From assembly GCA_002422315.1 (NCBI GenBank), contig DIUJ01000005.1, positions 2,234-35,444 of the forward strand: DNA of 33,211 nt, in the 5' to 3' direction. The notes beneath the pieces were generated by a model, which was not told the origin of the DNA, did no database searches, and saw nothing but the letters and a program-made list of their open reading frames with translations. Below, in pieces: positions 23,429 through 31,540 of the stretch (its first letter is position 1; each line of letters starts with the position of its first letter). A program made the position numbers and the translations under genes. The stretch is from Bacteroidetes bacterium UBA6161 (GTDB taxonomy: Bacteria > Bacteroidota > Bacteroidia > NS11-12g > UBA955).

Positions 23429-25567
23429 TTATGCGTTAGATGTTTTACCTTTTAAATTTTTCAAAATATTTTCTGCAATATTCTTTGGAACCTCATCATA
23501 ATGAGAGAACTCCATGCTAGAACTTGCTCTACCAGAAGTGATAGTACGAAGAGTGGTCACATAGCCAAACATTTCACTTAAAGGAACTTTTGCTTTTATA
23601 ACCTGAGCACCGGCTCTTTCGTCTATACCTTCAATCAAACCTCTTCTTCTGTTAAGGTCACCTTGAACATCTCCCATGTAATCAGCAGGAGTTAAAACCT
23701 CTAATTTCATGATTGGTTCAAGAAGAACCGCACCAGCGCTTCTTGCAGATTCTCTGAATCCACCTTTAGCAGCTAATTCAAAAGAAAGAGAATCCGAATC
23801 CACTGCGTGGAAAGATCCATCGAAAAGCCTTACTTTCATGGTATCAAGCGGGTATCCTGCTAACACACCAGATTTCATTGCTTCTGCGAATCCTTTTTGA
23901 ACAGCAGGAATAAATTCTCTTGGAATAGATCCACCTACTATCTCGTTTACGAATTGAAGACCTTCTCCTACGAAATCAGAATCTTTTGGACCTATTTCAA
24001 AGAAAATATCTGCAAACTTTCCTCTACCACCAGTTTGTTTTTTGAAAACTTCTCTATGTGTGTAGTTTTTAGTAATTGCTTCTTTGTATGCTACTTGAGG
24101 AGCACCTTGATTCACTTCAACTTTAAACTCACGTTTCAATCTGTCTACTATAATTTCTAAGTGTAATTCACCCATTCCTGAAATTACAGTTTGTCCAGTT
24201 TCTTCGTCTGTTTTAACTCTGAATGTTGGATCTTCTTCAGCTAATTTAGACAAACCATTGCCAAGTTTATCGGCATCTGCTTGAGTTTTAGGCTCAATAG
24301 CAAGACCAATAACTGGTTCTGGGAATGTTATAGATTCTAAAATAATTGGAGCGTTTTCAGTACAAAGAGTATCCCCAGTTTTTATTTCTTTAAAACCAAC
24401 TGCTGCTCCAATATCACCTGCATCGATTCTATCGATAGGATTCTGTTTGTTGGAGTGCATTTGGAAGATACGAGAAATTCTTTCTTTTTTACCTGTTCTG
24501 GTATTAAGAACATAAGAACCCGCATCCAAGAAACCTGAATAAACACGGAAGAATGCTAATCTACCAACATAAGGATCTGTTGCTATTTTGAAAGCCAACG
24601 CGGAGAAAGGTCCTTCAGTTGAAGGAAATCTTTCAACTTCTTGATCATTATCAGGGTTTATACCTTTTACAGCAGGTACATCGGAAGGGCTAGGAAGATA
24701 TCTAATTACAGCATCCAACATGGTTTGAACACCTTTGTTTTTAAAGGCAGAACCACACATCATTGGAGTGATTTTAAGAGACAATGTAGCTGCTCTAACA
24801 GCTGCGTTTATCTCTTCTACTGTGATAGAATCTGGATCTTCGAAGAACTTCTCCATCAAAGAATCATCAAACTCAGCGATAGACTCGATTAATTTTTCTC
24901 TATATTCAGCCACCAAATCCACTAAATCTTCAGGGATTGGAATTTCTGTATAAGTTGCACCTTGAGTAGCTTCATCCCAAATAATTGCTTTGTTAAGGAT
25001 AAGGTCAACTACTCCTTTGAAAGTTTCTTCTGCACCAATAGGTATTTGAAGAGGAACAGGATTACCGCTTAATCTTGATTTAACTTGAGAAACCACATTA
25101 AGAAAATCTGCACCCGCTCTGTCCATTTTATTTACGAATCCGATTCTAGGAACGCCATACTTATTCATTTGACGCCACACAGTTTCTGACTGAGGCTCAA
25201 CACCACCTACTGCACAAAAAAGAGCAACAGCACCATCCAATACACGAAGAGATCTTTCTACTTCTACAGTAAAATCTACGTGACCGGGAGTATCAATAAC
25301 GTTAATCTGATAAGTATTTGTTTTGTTGGTATGTTTGCCGTTGTCAGTTGGGAAATTCCAATAGGTTGTAGTAGCTGCAGAAGTAATAGTTATACCTCTC
25401 TCTTGCTCTTGTTCCATCCAGTCCATAGTTGCAGCACCATCGTGTACTTCACCTATTTTGTGGGTTTTACCTGTATAGAACAATATTCTTTCGGAAGTAG
25501 TTGTTTTACCCGCATCAATGTGGGCACTAATTCCAATATTTCTTACTAGTGAAAGATCTTTTGCCAT
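23429..25567 (-). CDS. fusA: Elongation factor G
   Basis: A 712-aa GTPase that drives tRNA-mRNA translocation and, with RRF, ribosome recycling. The G domain has GISAHIDAGKTTTSERILFY (P loop at about 15-24), RGITITSAATT (switch I), DTPGHVDFTVEVE (switch II) and NKMDRAGADF. Domain IV (after GGRGKFADIF) and domain V (MGDVQGDLNRRRGLIEGI, LRTITSGRASSSMEFSHYDE) are complete. Bacteroidota often carry a second EF-G copy; the str-operon position marks this as the canonical one. It is 7 nt after rpsG. Confidence 0.98.
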   Translation of the reverse strand: MAKDLSLVRNIGISAHIDAGKTTTSERILFYTGKTHKIGEVHDGAATMDWMEQEQERGITITSAATTTYWNFPTDNGKHTNKTNTYQINVIDTPGHVDFTVEVERSLRVLDGAVALFCAVGGVEPQSETVWRQMNKYGVPRIGFVNKMDRAGADFLNVVSQVKSRLSGNPVPLQIPIGAEETFKGVVDLILNKAIIWDEATQGATYTEIPIPEDLVDLVAEYREKLIESIAEFDDSLMEKFFEDPDSITVEEINAAVRAATLSLKITPMMCGSAFKNKGVQTMLDAVIRYLPSPSDVPAVKGINPDNDQEVERFPSTEGPFSALAFKIATDPYVGRLAFFRVYSGFLDAGSYVLNTRTGKKERISRIFQMHSNKQNPIDRIDAGDIGAAVGFKEIKTGDTLCTENAPIILESITFPEPVIGLAIEPKTQADADKLGNGLSKLAEEDPTFRVKTDEETGQTVISGMGELHLEIIVDRLKREFKVEVNQGAPQVAYKEAITKNYTHREVFKKQTGGRGKFADIFFEIGPKDSDFVGEGLQFVNEIVGGSIPREFIPAVQKGFAEAMKSGVLAGYPLDTMKVRLFDGSFHAVDSDSLSFELAAKGGFRESARSAGAVLLEPIMKLEVLTPADYMGDVQGDLNRRRGLIEGIDERAGAQVIKAKVPLSEMFGYVTTLRTITSGRASSSMEFSHYDEVPKNIAENILKNLKGKTSNA

Positions 25568-25574
25568 GATTTAA

Positions 25575-26045
25575 TTAAACTTTAAAGTGAGAAAATGCTT
25601 TGTTTGCTTCAGCCATTCTATGGGTATCGTCTTTCTTTTTAACGGCTGCACCCTCACCTTTTGCTGCTGCGATTATTTCACCTGCAAGCTTTTCGGCCAT
25701 TGATTTTTCGTTTCTTTTTCTTGAGTAACCTATCAACCATTTCATTCCCATAGAGGTTCTTCTCTCAGGGTTGATTTCGGTTGGTATTTGGAAGGTAGCC
25801 CCTCCAACTCTTCTAGCTTTAACTTCTACCATAGGGGTAACATTGTTAAGAGCTTTTTTGAAAAGTTCTATTCCTGGTTCTTCAGTATTTTTCTTTTCTA
25901 CTAATTCTATTGCATCGTAGAAAGCTTTAAAAGCTGTGCTTTTTTTGCCATCGTACATTAGATTGTTCACGAAGCGAGTTACCAAAGTATCGTTAAACCT
26001 TGGATCTGGCTGAATCATTCTTTTTTTAGCGCGTGTCTTTCTCAT
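25575..26045 (-). CDS. rpsG: 30S ribosomal protein S7
   Basis: The 156-aa protein organises the 3' domain of 16S rRNA and lines the E site. It has MRKTRAKKRMIQPDPRFNDT, VTRFVNNLMYDGKKSTAFKA, NVTPMVEVKARRVGGATFQI and SMGMKWLIGYSRKRNEKSMA, then EANKAFSHFKV at the end. Length and motif order are standard. It is 22 nt after rpsL. Confidence 0.98.
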   Translation of the reverse strand: MRKTRAKKRMIQPDPRFNDTLVTRFVNNLMYDGKKSTAFKAFYDAIELVEKKNTEEPGIELFKKALNNVTPMVEVKARRVGGATFQIPTEINPERRTSMGMKWLIGYSRKRNEKSMAEKLAGEIIAAAKGEGAAVKKKDDTHRMAEANKAFSHFKV

Positions 26046-26067
26046 GATATATATTTATTTCTAAGAC

Positions 26068-26448
26068 TTAAGACTTAGCCTTAGGCTTCTTAGTTCCGTA
26101 TTTAGATCTTCTTTGATTTCTACCATTCACACCAGCAGTATCTAGTGCACCACGTACAATGTGGTACCTAACACCTGGAAGATCTTTTACTCTTCCACCT
26201 CTTACTAGTACTATGGAGTGTTCTTGTAGATTGTGTCCTTCGCCAGGGATGTATGCGTTAACTTCTTTTCCATTTGTTAAACGCACCCTTGCTACCTTTC
26301 TCATTGCTGAGTTTGGCTTCTTTGGTGTTGTTGTGTAAACTCTTGTGCAAACACCTCTTCTTTGTGGGCACGAGTCCAAAGCAGGAGCTTTGCTCTTACT
26401 GTCTAAGGTTTCTCGCCCCTTTCTAACCAGTTGTTGTATAGTTGGCAT
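26068..26448 (-). CDS. rpsL: 30S ribosomal protein S12
   Basis: The 126-aa decoding-centre protein. It starts MPTIQQLVRKGRETLDSKSK and has RRGVCTRVYTTTPKKPNSAM with RKVARVRLTNG, then GHNLQEHSIVLVRGGRVKDL and PGVRYHIVRGALDTAG. The Lys and Pro positions linked to streptomycin resistance in other species look wild type (TTPKKPNS, GGRVKDLPG). The frame stays open for 26 more codons upstream, but the promoter lies in that stretch and MPTIQQ is the family start. It heads the 32-gene block. Confidence 0.97.
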   Translation of the reverse strand: MPTIQQLVRKGRETLDSKSKAPALDSCPQRRGVCTRVYTTTPKKPNSAMRKVARVRLTNGKEVNAYIPGEGHNLQEHSIVLVRGGRVKDLPGVRYHIVRGALDTAGVNGRNQRRSKYGTKKPKAKS

Positions 26449-26483
26449 AATTAATAAATTCCTAAATTTTCCAAAAAGGACGG

Positions 26484-26514
26484 CAAAGGTAAGAATCTTA
26501 TTCATACTTACAAA
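26484..26514 (-). promoter_or_regulatory. Promoter of the str-S10-spc-alpha block
   Basis: On the minus strand TTTG (26514-26511) is followed after 19 nt by TACCTTTG (26491-26484), a perfect Bacteroidota primary-sigma promoter (TTTG-N19-TAnnTTTG). Transcription would start near 26478, giving a leader of about 30 nt before the rpsL ATG at 26448. Confidence 0.8.
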
Positions 26515-26564
26515 CGATTCTTGCATTTTTTTTTATTTTTTTCTTTTATTGTGTTTTCATAGTC

Positions 26565-26572
26565 TATTTTTG
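26565..26572 (+). promoter_or_regulatory. Candidate -7 element for the LtaS-like gene
   Basis: TATTTTTG fits TAnnTTTG and lies 15 nt before the ATG at 26588, in the region divergent from rpsL. No TTG sits at the expected -33 distance, and the surroundings are T-rich, so this is a weak call. Confidence 0.25.
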
Positions 26573-26587
26573 CTCTTTATTCTCTCC

Positions 26588-28465
26588 ATGAAAACATTTT
26601 TATATTTCTCTAAATTCATTCTTTCAAGTCTCGCTATATGCTTGCTATATCTTTTGTTATCAAGGGCTTTGTTCTTATTTTTTAACTTCAACTTTTTTGA
26701 CTCTTTTTCATTTTCCGCTTTGATTTCTGTATTTTTTTATGGCTTAATTTTCGATCTTAACATCTTGTCTTTTGTCCTTTTTCCGTTCCTTATTTTCTAT
26801 ATTTTTCCACATAAATTTCGATTTTCTACAAAATGGAACGCATTTTTTCGGCATTACCTCATTTGGGGTGTTTTTATTTTGTTTCTTTTCAATTGGATTG
26901 ACACCCTATATTATCCCTTTTCTAAAAAGAGAAGCGGTATCGATTTCTTCTCTCTTATAATAGATGATTCAAATCCTATTTTCTCTTATATTTTAGATTA
27001 TTGGTGGTCTTTTGTTGTTTTCGGCTTATTGGTATTTTCATTATATAAAACAATGCCTCGTATTAGTGTGAGAATATTTAAGCCTAGGATTCAAGAATGG
27101 TTTCTATTAATTATATGGATTCCTACTCTTATACTGGGATTGAGAGGAGGAGTTGGTTTAAAACCTCTGAAAAGCGCAGATGCCTCGAAGTGGGTTTCTC
27201 CTGGCTTAGAGAGTACTACTTTAAATACCGTTTTCCAGATATTCAGTAGCCTAGAAAGTAGCAAGCCCGATTTTGACTTTTTAAATACTTTGACAGTCTC
27301 AGATACTTCCTTTATCTCATTTAACAAGCATTATAGTGTAGATTCTTTGGAGAAAAAGCCAAATATAGTTGTTATTATTTTAGAAAGTTTTGGTAGAGAT
27401 TATATTGGTTTTTTGAATTCCAAAAGAAAAAAAAATTCTCCAACCCCTTTCCTAGATAGTTTAAGTAAGAATAGTTTAACCTTTGTAAATGCATACGCAA
27501 ATGGGTCAAAATCTATTGATGCATTACCTTCTATTTATGCCTCGCTTCCTAATTTATTAGAAGAATCGTTTATTTATTCATGGTATCAGGCAAATAAAGT
27601 AAATGGGATACATTATTATTTATCACAACTAGGATATTCTAATTCATTTTATCATGGCGCAAAACATGGTACTATGGGTTTTGAGAGTTTTCTTAAAAAA
27701 ACTGGCCCAATAGATTATTTTGGATTAGAAGACTATGTGAATAAAGAAAAGCACTTCGATGGCAGTTGGGGGATTTTTGACCACCACTATTTGCCTTATT
27801 TCGCAAGTGAATTTAGCAAAAAGCAAGAACCATTTTTTAGCAGTGTATTTACACTCTCTTCTCACCATCCTTATGCCATACCCAAAGATTTACAATACAA
27901 ATTCAAGACACAAGATTCAGAATTATTAAACAGTATAGCATATACCGATTATTCTTTAGGTCTATTTTTTGAAACAGTATCGCGCAACCCATCTTTTAAA
28001 AATACAGTTTTTATAATGGTTGGAGACCACACCTCTCATTCTGATGAACATTATTTTTATACTGAAGAAGGGAGTTTGGAAATATTTTTAATGCTTTTTG
28101 ACGCAAGAGGTAAAACCAGAAAAGGAGTAGAATACAAAACGGTAGACCAATTGGACATAATGCCTACTGTCTTATCAATAGCCGGTTACCATAAGCCTTA
28201 TTTTTCATTAGGCGAAAGTTTATTCAATGCAAGGTCAAAGGGGAGCATTAGCTATAGAGATGGCATATACCAATTCATTCAAGACAGAAGTATTCTTAGG
28301 CTAAATAAACAAGGAAAAATGACCTATAAAATTTCCAAAAAAGAATTTATACCAGAGAATATACTTATTCCAAACAAAGAAGAAAATAAAGGAAGAATGG
28401 AAAATAAAATATATTGGCTCTTAAAGGAGTATGAAACTAGGATGAGTGAAAACAAATTTTATTGA
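26588..28465 (+). CDS. LtaS/MdoB-type membrane phosphoglycerol (or phosphoethanolamine) transferase
   Basis: A 625-aa protein with about five N-terminal transmembrane helices (residues 1 to about 200) and an extracytoplasmic alkaline-phosphatase-fold (sulfatase) domain. Metal and active-site residues are placed as in S. aureus LtaS: Glu266 in IILESFGRDY, Ser309 in NGSKSIDALPS where LtaS has the nucleophile Thr, and Asp480-His481 in VGDHTSHS. WGIFDHHYLP and SSHHPYAIP supply further ligands. Bacteroidota make no lipoteichoic acid, so it more likely decorates periplasmic glycan, LPS or capsule; the substrate is inferred. The open frame begins earlier, but the ATG at 26588 gives a proper membrane-protein start. 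It is divergent from rpsL and converges on asnB. Confidence 0.85.
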   Translation: MKTFLYFSKFILSSLAICLLYLLLSRALFLFFNFNFFDSFSFSALISVFFYGLIFDLNILSFVLFPFLIFYIFPHKFRFSTKWNAFFRHYLIWGVFILFLFNWIDTLYYPFSKKRSGIDFFSLIIDDSNPIFSYILDYWWSFVVFGLLVFSLYKTMPRISVRIFKPRIQEWFLLIIWIPTLILGLRGGVGLKPLKSADASKWVSPGLESTTLNTVFQIFSSLESSKPDFDFLNTLTVSDTSFISFNKHYSVDSLEKKPNIVVIILESFGRDYIGFLNSKRKKNSPTPFLDSLSKNSLTFVNAYANGSKSIDALPSIYASLPNLLEESFIYSWYQANKVNGIHYYLSQLGYSNSFYHGAKHGTMGFESFLKKTGPIDYFGLEDYVNKEKHFDGSWGIFDHHYLPYFASEFSKKQEPFFSSVFTLSSHHPYAIPKDLQYKFKTQDSELLNSIAYTDYSLGLFFETVSRNPSFKNTVFIMVGDHTSHSDEHYFYTEEGSLEIFLMLFDARGKTRKGVEYKTVDQLDIMPTVLSIAGYHKPYFSLGESLFNARSKGSISYRDGIYQFIQDRSILRLNKQGKMTYKISKKEFIPENILIPNKEENKGRMENKIYWLLKEYETRMSENKFY

Positions 28466-28467
28466 GT

Positions 28468-28496
28468 GGGATATTATTAAAGCGGATAATACACCC
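28468..28496. terminator. Imperfect hairpin between convergent genes
   Basis: GGG-A-TATTAT (28468-28477) can pair with ATAATA-CA-CCC (28486-28496) around an 8-nt loop, in the 34-nt gap between the convergent LtaS-like and asnB genes. No clear T tract follows on either strand, so termination is only suggested. Confidence 0.3.
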
Positions 28497-28499
28497 TAA

Positions 28500-30350
28500 T
28501 CAACTACAAACGATATTGTTTTTTCGAATCCAATGCATTAGAGTAACCAAAGACCAAAAGGTGTTCCAATTATATCTTTTATTGCCTTTACAGAATTCGC
28601 GGTATGCTTTGGCCCAAAAAGATTCATTAATTAATCCCAATGCTCCAGCAGATGTGATTGCGTTTTCTACTTTTTGTTTCAATTCGTTTTTCATCCATTT
28701 TTCCCATGGCAACACAAAACCCATTTTTTTTCGAAATACAATCTCATGTGGCAACAAATCTCCCATAGCATTTACAAGCAGTGACTTAGGAATATTGTGG
28801 TCTATTTTATATTCATTGGGTAGGGACAATACAAACTCAACCAATTCATGGTCTAGAAAAGGTGCCCTTATTTCTAAAGCATGCCTCATACTCATTTGGT
28901 CTGTATCTCTTAATAAAACGGGTTGTAAATAGCTGTAAAACTCTGCTTCTGAAATCTGTGAAATAGTATGCAAGTGAGGCAAAAACTCTTTGATTGTAGA
29001 ATTGGAAGCACCCTCAATACACATTTTTTTAACTAAAGAACTGGGAGTAATTTTTCTAAATACTTGGTAAATTTGTTCATTTGAAATGGTCCTGTTATGA
29101 ATTAAATCTGCCAACTTAATATATTTGTATTCTGGCACTTGCTGCAATACTTGTGCGAAAGCTTTGCGAAAAAGAAAAGGAATGTTTGTGAGCTTAGAGG
29201 AAAGGCCATGTAGTTTATTAAAAACTGGATATCCTGCAAAAATCTCATCACCACCTAACCCACTAAGGGCCATTGTTAGTCCAGCATTTTTTGTTGCTTC
29301 TGAAACAATATACGTATTCGCACCATCTGCACTTGGGTGATCGTAGGCATCTAATATTTCCTCTATTTTTTCTAAAAAAATAGTAGGGCTAAGTTCCACA
29401 CAGGTATGTTTTGTTTGGTATTTCTTGGCTATTATTTCGGCATAACGAGCTTCGCTAAATTCCTTATCTGTAAAGGAAACATTAAAAGTATTCACTTTAT
29501 TTCCCAGAACCAAACTCATAGCAGCAGTAACAGCGGAAGAATCTATTCCGCCAGACAAAAAGGCACCAAATGGCACATCTGCTTCCAGCCTTTTGTGCAC
29601 AGATTTTAAAAACAACTCTTTGGTTTGCGAAATTGCTTCTGATTTAGAAATTTGATTTGAGGAGATAGAAACTATATTTTTGGAAAAAGACCAATAAGGA
29701 GAAGCAGGACTAATCTTTTTGTTTTTTACCCACATACTACAACCCGGGGCAAGCATTTGCACATCTTTTACCAATAGTTTATTGCCATGAAGGGTGCCGT
29801 AGGTAAAATACTCTGCCAACGCTGTTCTTTGTATCGTAGGATTTATGAGAGTTGAGGCAAACAATCCATTCAATTCAGAAGAGAAAATAAAATATTTATC
29901 GGTTTGGTAGTAATAGAATGGTTTTTTTCCAAATCTATCTCTTGCCATAAAACATGTATTTTGTTCTGAATCGTAAATACAGAAAGCAAACATCCCTTCT
30001 AGTTTATCCAGCATAGATTCCCCCCAAGTAATATATGCGGCTAACAATACTTCAGAATCTGTGAAGGTTTTGAAGGGATAATGGTTTAGTTTAGTTTTAA
30101 GAGATTTAAAGTTATAGATTTCACCATTAAAAACCAACTGATAGCGACCATTTGCATCTGCCATAGGTTGTTTCCCAGCACTACTAAGGTCTATGATAGA
30201 TAGACGCACTTGTCCTAAAGCAATGTTATGGTCTACATAAGTTCCACTATCATCTGGTCCTCTATGGGCAATAGCTGAATTCATCGCTTGAATAATAGAG
30301 CTACTGTTATTTCTAGGTTCAAAACTTATTAATCCATTGATGCCGCACAT
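28500..30350 (-). CDS. asnB: Asparagine synthetase (glutamine-hydrolysing)
   Basis: A 616-aa two-domain enzyme that amidates aspartate, or a related carboxylate, using glutamine and ATP. The class II glutaminase domain has the nucleophile Cys2 (MCGINGLISF), AHRGPDDSG (28-36), RLSIIDLS and FNGEIYNF. The synthetase domain has the ATP-binding SGGIDSS at 266-272, followed by LSGLGGDEIFAGY, DTDQMSMRHALEIRAPFLDH and FRKKMGF. In-frame codons upstream would hide Cys2, so the ATG at 30350 is right. It starts 4 nt after the glycosyltransferase stop. Paired with a glycosyltransferase, such AsnB-like enzymes often amidate sugar acids or serve polysaccharide assembly; ordinary asparagine synthesis is equally possible. 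Confidence 0.92.
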   Translation of the reverse strand: MCGINGLISFEPRNNSSSIIQAMNSAIAHRGPDDSGTYVDHNIALGQVRLSIIDLSSAGKQPMADANGRYQLVFNGEIYNFKSLKTKLNHYPFKTFTDSEVLLAAYITWGESMLDKLEGMFAFCIYDSEQNTCFMARDRFGKKPFYYYQTDKYFIFSSELNGLFASTLINPTIQRTALAEYFTYGTLHGNKLLVKDVQMLAPGCSMWVKNKKISPASPYWSFSKNIVSISSNQISKSEAISQTKELFLKSVHKRLEADVPFGAFLSGGIDSSAVTAAMSLVLGNKVNTFNVSFTDKEFSEARYAEIIAKKYQTKHTCVELSPTIFLEKIEEILDAYDHPSADGANTYIVSEATKNAGLTMALSGLGGDEIFAGYPVFNKLHGLSSKLTNIPFLFRKAFAQVLQQVPEYKYIKLADLIHNRTISNEQIYQVFRKITPSSLVKKMCIEGASNSTIKEFLPHLHTISQISEAEFYSYLQPVLLRDTDQMSMRHALEIRAPFLDHELVEFVLSLPNEYKIDHNIPKSLLVNAMGDLLPHEIVFRKKMGFVLPWEKWMKNELKQKVENAITSAGALGLINESFWAKAYREFCKGNKRYNWNTFWSLVTLMHWIRKNNIVCS

Positions 30351-30354
30351 TTTA

Positions 30355-31413
30355 CTATTTACTTTTAAGTACAAAATTATTTAAGGTTTGAGCCCATTTT
30401 TCTGGACTAATGGTTTCGCTCAACAGGATGCTTTTCTGCCCCATTTCATTTATTTTCTCAGAATTTAATAAGGTCATTTTTTTCAAACCTTCTTGTATCG
30501 ATTCTTTACTTAGAGGGTCAAAAATATAACCATTTTCATTAGGAATTAAGAAGGCTGAAGCTGCTCCAACATTCTTGCTTAACAACATTGGGTAGCCAGC
30601 AGCAGCATATTCATGAACTACTACCCCCCATGGTTCAAACAAGCTAGGCAATACAAATACGTTTGTTTTTTCAATTATCTCACCTATTTCATGGGGCTGT
30701 TTAAAGCCTACATGGTGAATGGCTGGATGTATTTTTCGAGTTTCGAAATCTTGACCTGCACCCACACAATATAGTTCCCATTCTTTTAATTCCCCTTTGT
30801 CTTTCAATTCGGCAAATGCATTCCACAAATTCTCTAAGCCTTTGGCGGGTATATATCGTGCAACTACTAAAAAATTCGAGTTTAAAGTTTGGGTTTGTTT
30901 TAGTTTGTGATAATACTTGGAATACAAGGTGGTATCGGCGCAATAAAAACCTATTTGAATTTTTTTTTCTTTAAATCCAAGTTTAAGGGCATATTCTTTT
31001 TGTGGTAAGCCAGGAACCCAAACTTCAGTAAACATACGATGTAAAGTAAATCGAGAAAAGATTCTTAAAATCCACTGTTTCCAATTGCCACTCCAATGAT
31101 TATCTAATATTAAAATACAGGGTACAGTATTGTGAAAATACCTGCATATTTTCAAATAAGATTTATCTACCCAACCAGAACACAGAACTATATCGGGCTG
31201 AAGTGATTTTGCAAAATCTATAAGCTCCATGGAAGTAAATTCATCTCTCTGATATAAGAATAAGTTGTGGGTTTGGTCAAACACAAACGGGGCTTCCTTA
31301 TTTACAGGAAATCTTACAATATGGACTTCTGCTTCTGGATTTTTTTGTAAAAAATACTTTACGGAAGAAGTAAGGTATGCAGCTATTTCAGTATATAAAA
31401 ATAAGATTTTCAA
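30355..31413 (-). CDS. Family GT4 glycosyltransferase
   Basis: A 352-aa GT-B fold enzyme that transfers a sugar from a nucleotide donor, probably in cell-surface polysaccharide synthesis. The C-terminal half has VVARYIPAKGLENL, then LPSLFEPWGVVVHEYAAAG with the E-x7-E motif of GT4 retaining transferases, and NGYIFDP. The N-terminal half opens with LKILFLYTEIAAY, the first beta strand of the fold, so the TTG at 31413 is taken as start. An in-frame ATG at 31494 would add 27 hydrophobic residues that do not fit the family. It sits 4 nt before asnB and is co-transcribed with it. Donor and acceptor are unknown. Confidence 0.82.
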   Translation of the reverse strand: MKILFLYTEIAAYLTSSVKYFLQKNPEAEVHIVRFPVNKEAPFVFDQTHNLFLYQRDEFTSMELIDFAKSLQPDIVLCSGWVDKSYLKICRYFHNTVPCILILDNHWSGNWKQWILRIFSRFTLHRMFTEVWVPGLPQKEYALKLGFKEKKIQIGFYCADTTLYSKYYHKLKQTQTLNSNFLVVARYIPAKGLENLWNAFAELKDKGELKEWELYCVGAGQDFETRKIHPAIHHVGFKQPHEIGEIIEKTNVFVLPSLFEPWGVVVHEYAAAGYPMLLSKNVGAASAFLIPNENGYIFDPLSKESIQEGLKKMTLLNSEKINEMGQKSILLSETISPEKWAQTLNNFVLKSK

Positions 31414-31540
31414 AAAATGTATTGCAAATAAATAGATTGCAAATATCTTAAAAAAGTACACACGAAAAGAAAAAAGAAAGCATCCACTATCCATACTTTT
31501 GGTGAATTGTGAAAAATGTATTTTATTTGAAAATCAACTA

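Noticed and set aside
23897..25549. Plus-strand frames antisense to fusA
   Set aside because: fusA is complete on the minus strand with all GTPase motifs; these are shadow frames.
28462..28932. 156-codon plus-strand frame
   Set aside because: It is antisense to the C-terminal part of asnB, whose motifs are intact, and its product has no domain pattern.
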